This document shows, piece by piece, positions 61,328 through 64,000 of a stretch of DNA of 64,000 nucleotides. This DNA is from Monomorium pharaonis. Lineage: Eukaryota > Arthropoda > Insecta > Hymenoptera > Formicidae. The stretch spans positions 2,442,001 through 2,506,000 of the forward strand of contig NC_050474.1 of NCBI RefSeq assembly GCF_013373865.1, read 5' to 3'. Within the stretch, counting starts at the first letter, position 1, and every line of letters starts with the position of its first letter. The translations under genes and the position numbers were made by a program. The notes under the pieces are model-generated. The model made no database searches. It was not told the origin of the DNA and worked only from the letters and a program-made list of their open reading frames with translations.

Positions 61328-62546
61328 TAAACAGTCAATTTTTTGCAATTTTGTATAAGCACCTCATGCTGCTTGTTATTATTAAATAACTTGTTACTTT
61401 AACAATTTATTTTTACTTGTTAATACTCGTACTCGCGTGTAATATTTAATAAAATTAATCATCATGATAGTTGTTAAAAATTGCATTTTTATTTAAAGAT
61501 AGATAAGAGATTGTTTATTTCGTAAAACTTGTACTAAATGCTTTCCGCGATACGATAGAAGCTGCTGAACTTTAACCTAACGCCTACATAAATAATGCAT
61601 CTTGCGTTACATTTTAGTAATGGGAGTTTATAAAGACTCTGCTCCATTTGTAAAACTGTATATTATATCACGTCAACAAATATGAAAAAATAAACTACAC
61701 AATATTGGCACATAAAGCTTAGGCAAATTTGCTAATATTTGACAAATTGTTCTAAATATTATTATGGAAATTATGCTAAGGAGAATTATAAGTGGATGAA
61801 TTTTTAATATCATTATTGCGTAGCGAGAAATCTAATAAAATTTTCTCTGAGTTTCTCGTATCTTCTCTGTCTAATTTCTTAGTGTCAATGACATCGTTGC
61901 AAAGTCCCGACAAGTGTGCACCTTTAAAATCAATTTAGCCAGACACCTATATACATATACTTTGCACCTGGCAAAATTAAGGACGTAATCATCTTTATTC
62001 CAACGATAATATAATAGCTGCGCCTGATAAGAGAAATGATGGCGGATGACGTACCTCACTATGACGTGGATTCTCTGACGCGGTCAACTAATCGAACATG
62101 CCGTAAAATACGAATTCGTAAAGCTGGGTAAACTCTAATAATGATATTCCTTAACAAATACATTTATAAAATACTACAAAACAGATTCATACGATTTATT
62201 ATTCAATTAGAAATAATAATTCGATTTGCCTATCAATCTTTAAATGTCAATAAGTGCAATTTATACACGGGATATCCCCAACTTCATTTCGTTTTATTTC
62301 AATTCTCAAAAAATGGTTTGATAAATCATCAATGTAAATGCTTAGAACTTGCATTTTTTGACCGATTAACGATTCAAATTGAATTAATTAATTACCCCAA
62401 ATTTCGAAATCAACTTTTACGTGACAATTTTTGCGTTTATCTTTATCACAATTAAAATTAAAAACAACTTAAACCGCATTAAAATAAGCGCGCGTTTTGA
62501 TTTTAAATTTTCATTTGATTCAATATTTCGCTAAAAGACAACAAAC
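61328..62546. other. AT-rich region, nothing recognised
   Basis: No repeats or open frames of note apart from short unmatched frames such as that at 62141-62455, which is AT-driven. Confidence 0.4.
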
Positions 62547-62613
62547 CGGTCCCGGCCTCGTCAATGATCACCTGTTCGATCTTACCGATGCCGATCTCAC
62601 GTCCAGCGGCTTC
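62547..62613 (-). CDS. Candidate internal exon of an unidentified minus-strand gene
   Basis: On the minus strand a good acceptor (TTCTTCGATTCTTTTGCGGTAG, reading into the exon at 62613) opens a 67-nt stretch coding EAAGREIGIGKIEQVIIDEAGT, followed by a GTTTGT donor. The EIGIGKIEQVI part recalls the NDUFA5 (complex I B13) word IGxGxVEEVI, but the similarity is short and no other exon of such a gene was found in the window. The stretch is also open on the plus strand. Unproven. Confidence 0.2.
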
Positions 62614-64000
62614 CTACCGCAAAAGAATCGAAGAAAGCTCCAATGAGGCGCGCGCGTCCGGCCGCTGCTTCCTCTACGCTACGCTGATTGAAATGCGACA
62701 GCGCACAGATGGGGGCTGATGACGAGGATGATGACGATACTCTCACTTGGGTGGACCACCTCGGTGACCAGCCGAGGGACTCGCCGCCTTCGCCTTCCTT
62801 GGCGAACCCGCACGTACACAAGAGCGCCTAAGGCGTCACTGTATAAGCCCCGATCAGCGCTCGCTTGCAAGCACGCAAGCACGCACAACGTATGTACGTA
62901 CGTTCACGCAGCGAGAGACACAAACGTACGTACGTACGTACGCACGCACGCACGCACCCACGCACGCACACGTACGTTCACTTAACGCGGCACTCGGAAG
63001 TTCGGTGGAAGCCACGAACACTCTTCAGCGAATCAATCGAATCACTGCACCGCCCAGCATCCGGTCACCTCCGTTCTGCCATGACGTTCTGATGATGTGT
63101 ACGTGTGTGTATTACGCGCGATTCGCGCCGCGAAATAATGCAGCTTTACGACGCTCGTCTTGGGTCGCCACCGCGAGTTGTCATCCCCCGCGCGCACTAC
63201 CGACGGGGAGAAACCGCGGAAGAAGCGCAAGAAGACGTAATGTAGGACAGATTACAGTTTGCTTCCTCGAGGAAGTGGTCTAGAATGTTGTTCGTCGAGC
63301 TTGCACCCTTTCGATCTTTCACCTCGCCACCAGAGTTTTCTTTTTATTTTCCTGTCTTGTTACCCTCTCTTGCGTTTTTTTCGTTTTCTTTCCGGCAGTG
63401 TCCTCTTCAACTCTTACGGTTCCCTCTCTCTCTCTCTTTTTGTCTCTCTCTCTTTCTCTCTGTTTTTCCCCTATCTAGTTATTGCACCTTTCTCTATTTT
63501 GTTCATCTTCTCTGTCGACTTGTCCCCCTTTTTTCCTCACCCTATCCTCCTCTTTCCCGATCACGCTCTGTAAGTCTCCCTGATATATAAGAAATGCACG
63601 ACTACCTAGTGCTAGAAGGAGCAAGTAGCCTCCATCGCGAACTGGAACTGAGGCTACCATGTAGAGATGCAAGGGGTCCGTGCGTTATACCGTCCTCGTA
63701 TCTATCATTTCGAGGCTCCCCTCGAGGTCCCCCCTCTGCCGCCCCCGCGGATCCGATCGCTCGATCTCCCTCGATCGATCGTAGGAGCCTCTCGAGCCTT
63801 CTCGCTCCCGCGCGATCGGTCCTCCCCCTTCCCGACCTCTTCCACTTCCCAACAACGATCCTCCGAGACCGCTCTCCCCGCGAGCTCCCGCCGTCCTAAC
63901 CGAGGTGGCCCTCTCGGTAACGTGACACACAGGCGGCTATCTCGACTATTAATATATAAAATGGGGTTCCTCGACACTCGCCGCCCGGTAATTGTGCCCG
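62614..64000. other. GC-rich right end with microsatellites, possible promoter region
   Basis: GC- and CpG-rich sequence resembling the promoter patches at 3.0-3.7 kb and 56.4-58.1 kb. It contains an ACGT/ACGC tetranucleotide array, pyrimidine-rich CT tracts at 63425-63465 and a GATATATAA stretch near 63580-63590. Open frames are low-complexity and overlap on both strands. A gene may start here and continue outside the window. Confidence 0.35.
62924..62977. repeat. ACGT/ACGC tetranucleotide repeat
   Basis: About 13 tetranucleotide units alternating ACGT and ACGC with one CCC interruption; alternating purine-pyrimidine sequence with Z-DNA potential. Confidence 0.9.

Noticed and set aside
63259..63590. 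104- and 101-codon frames at the right end
   Set aside because: Phe/Ser/Leu-rich translation of pyrimidine tracts; no evidence of coding.
1..64000. tRNA, rRNA, snRNA or known microRNA genes; autonomous transposons with transposase or reverse transcriptase
   Set aside because: I scanned by eye for B-box-like motifs, well-known microRNA seeds and transposase or reverse-transcriptase motifs and saw none. A covariance-model and repeat-library search would be decisive.

Overview
This window looks like nuclear DNA from an insect, most likely a hymenopteran such as an ant (inference). Genes are split by GT-AG introns. AT-rich intergenic and intron DNA alternates with CpG-rich patches at promoters. 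The proteins align best, from memory, with insect and animal families. No plasmid, phage, virus or bacterial operon structure was seen.

Layout. Positions 1-1660 hold a probable terminal exon and long 3' UTR of a plus-strand gene that enters from the left. KXD1, a BORC/BLOC-1-related lysosome-positioning subunit, lies at 1840-3029 (minus). It is head to head with UBE2C/vihar, the APC/C ubiquitin-conjugating enzyme, at 3731-5502 (plus), across a 0.7 kb GC-rich divergent promoter. BPHL, a mitochondrial-type serine hydrolase, lies at 7125-9112 (plus). Then come 11.7 kb without a convincing gene, containing a strictly 10-bp-periodic minisatellite at 12651-13107.

The centre is a cluster of three intact beta-tubulin genes: a betaTub56D-like gene (20843-28041, plus), a betaTub60D/beta3-like gene (32714-38844, plus) and a divergent, very acidic-tailed beta-tubulin (40516-42265, minus). 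All start with the MREI autoregulation tetrapeptide and share an intron after codon 19, but they differ in later introns and in their C-terminal tails.

The right part is a nine-exon SLC22-type transporter gene (43016-56383, minus). Its 8.9 kb second intron holds a nest of short terminal-inverted-repeat elements (MITE-like, with TA target duplications) and a GC-rich island. From 58 kb to the end no gene could be established. Candidate signals there are two perfect CRE palindromes near 61.1 kb, a coding-like block near 58.9 kb, a possible minus-strand exon at 62547-62613, and a GC-rich, microsatellite-rich end.

The genes do not form one pathway. The tubulin cluster is a paralogous family; KXD1 (lysosome transport on microtubules) and UBE2C (mitotic exit) are ordinary housekeeping genes. 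No clearly new biological system was found. The most unusual features are the tubulin cluster, the indel-free decamer array and the nested fold-back elements. Exon boundaries were worked out by hand from reading frame, splice dinucleotides and remembered family sequences, and have not been confirmed with RNA data.
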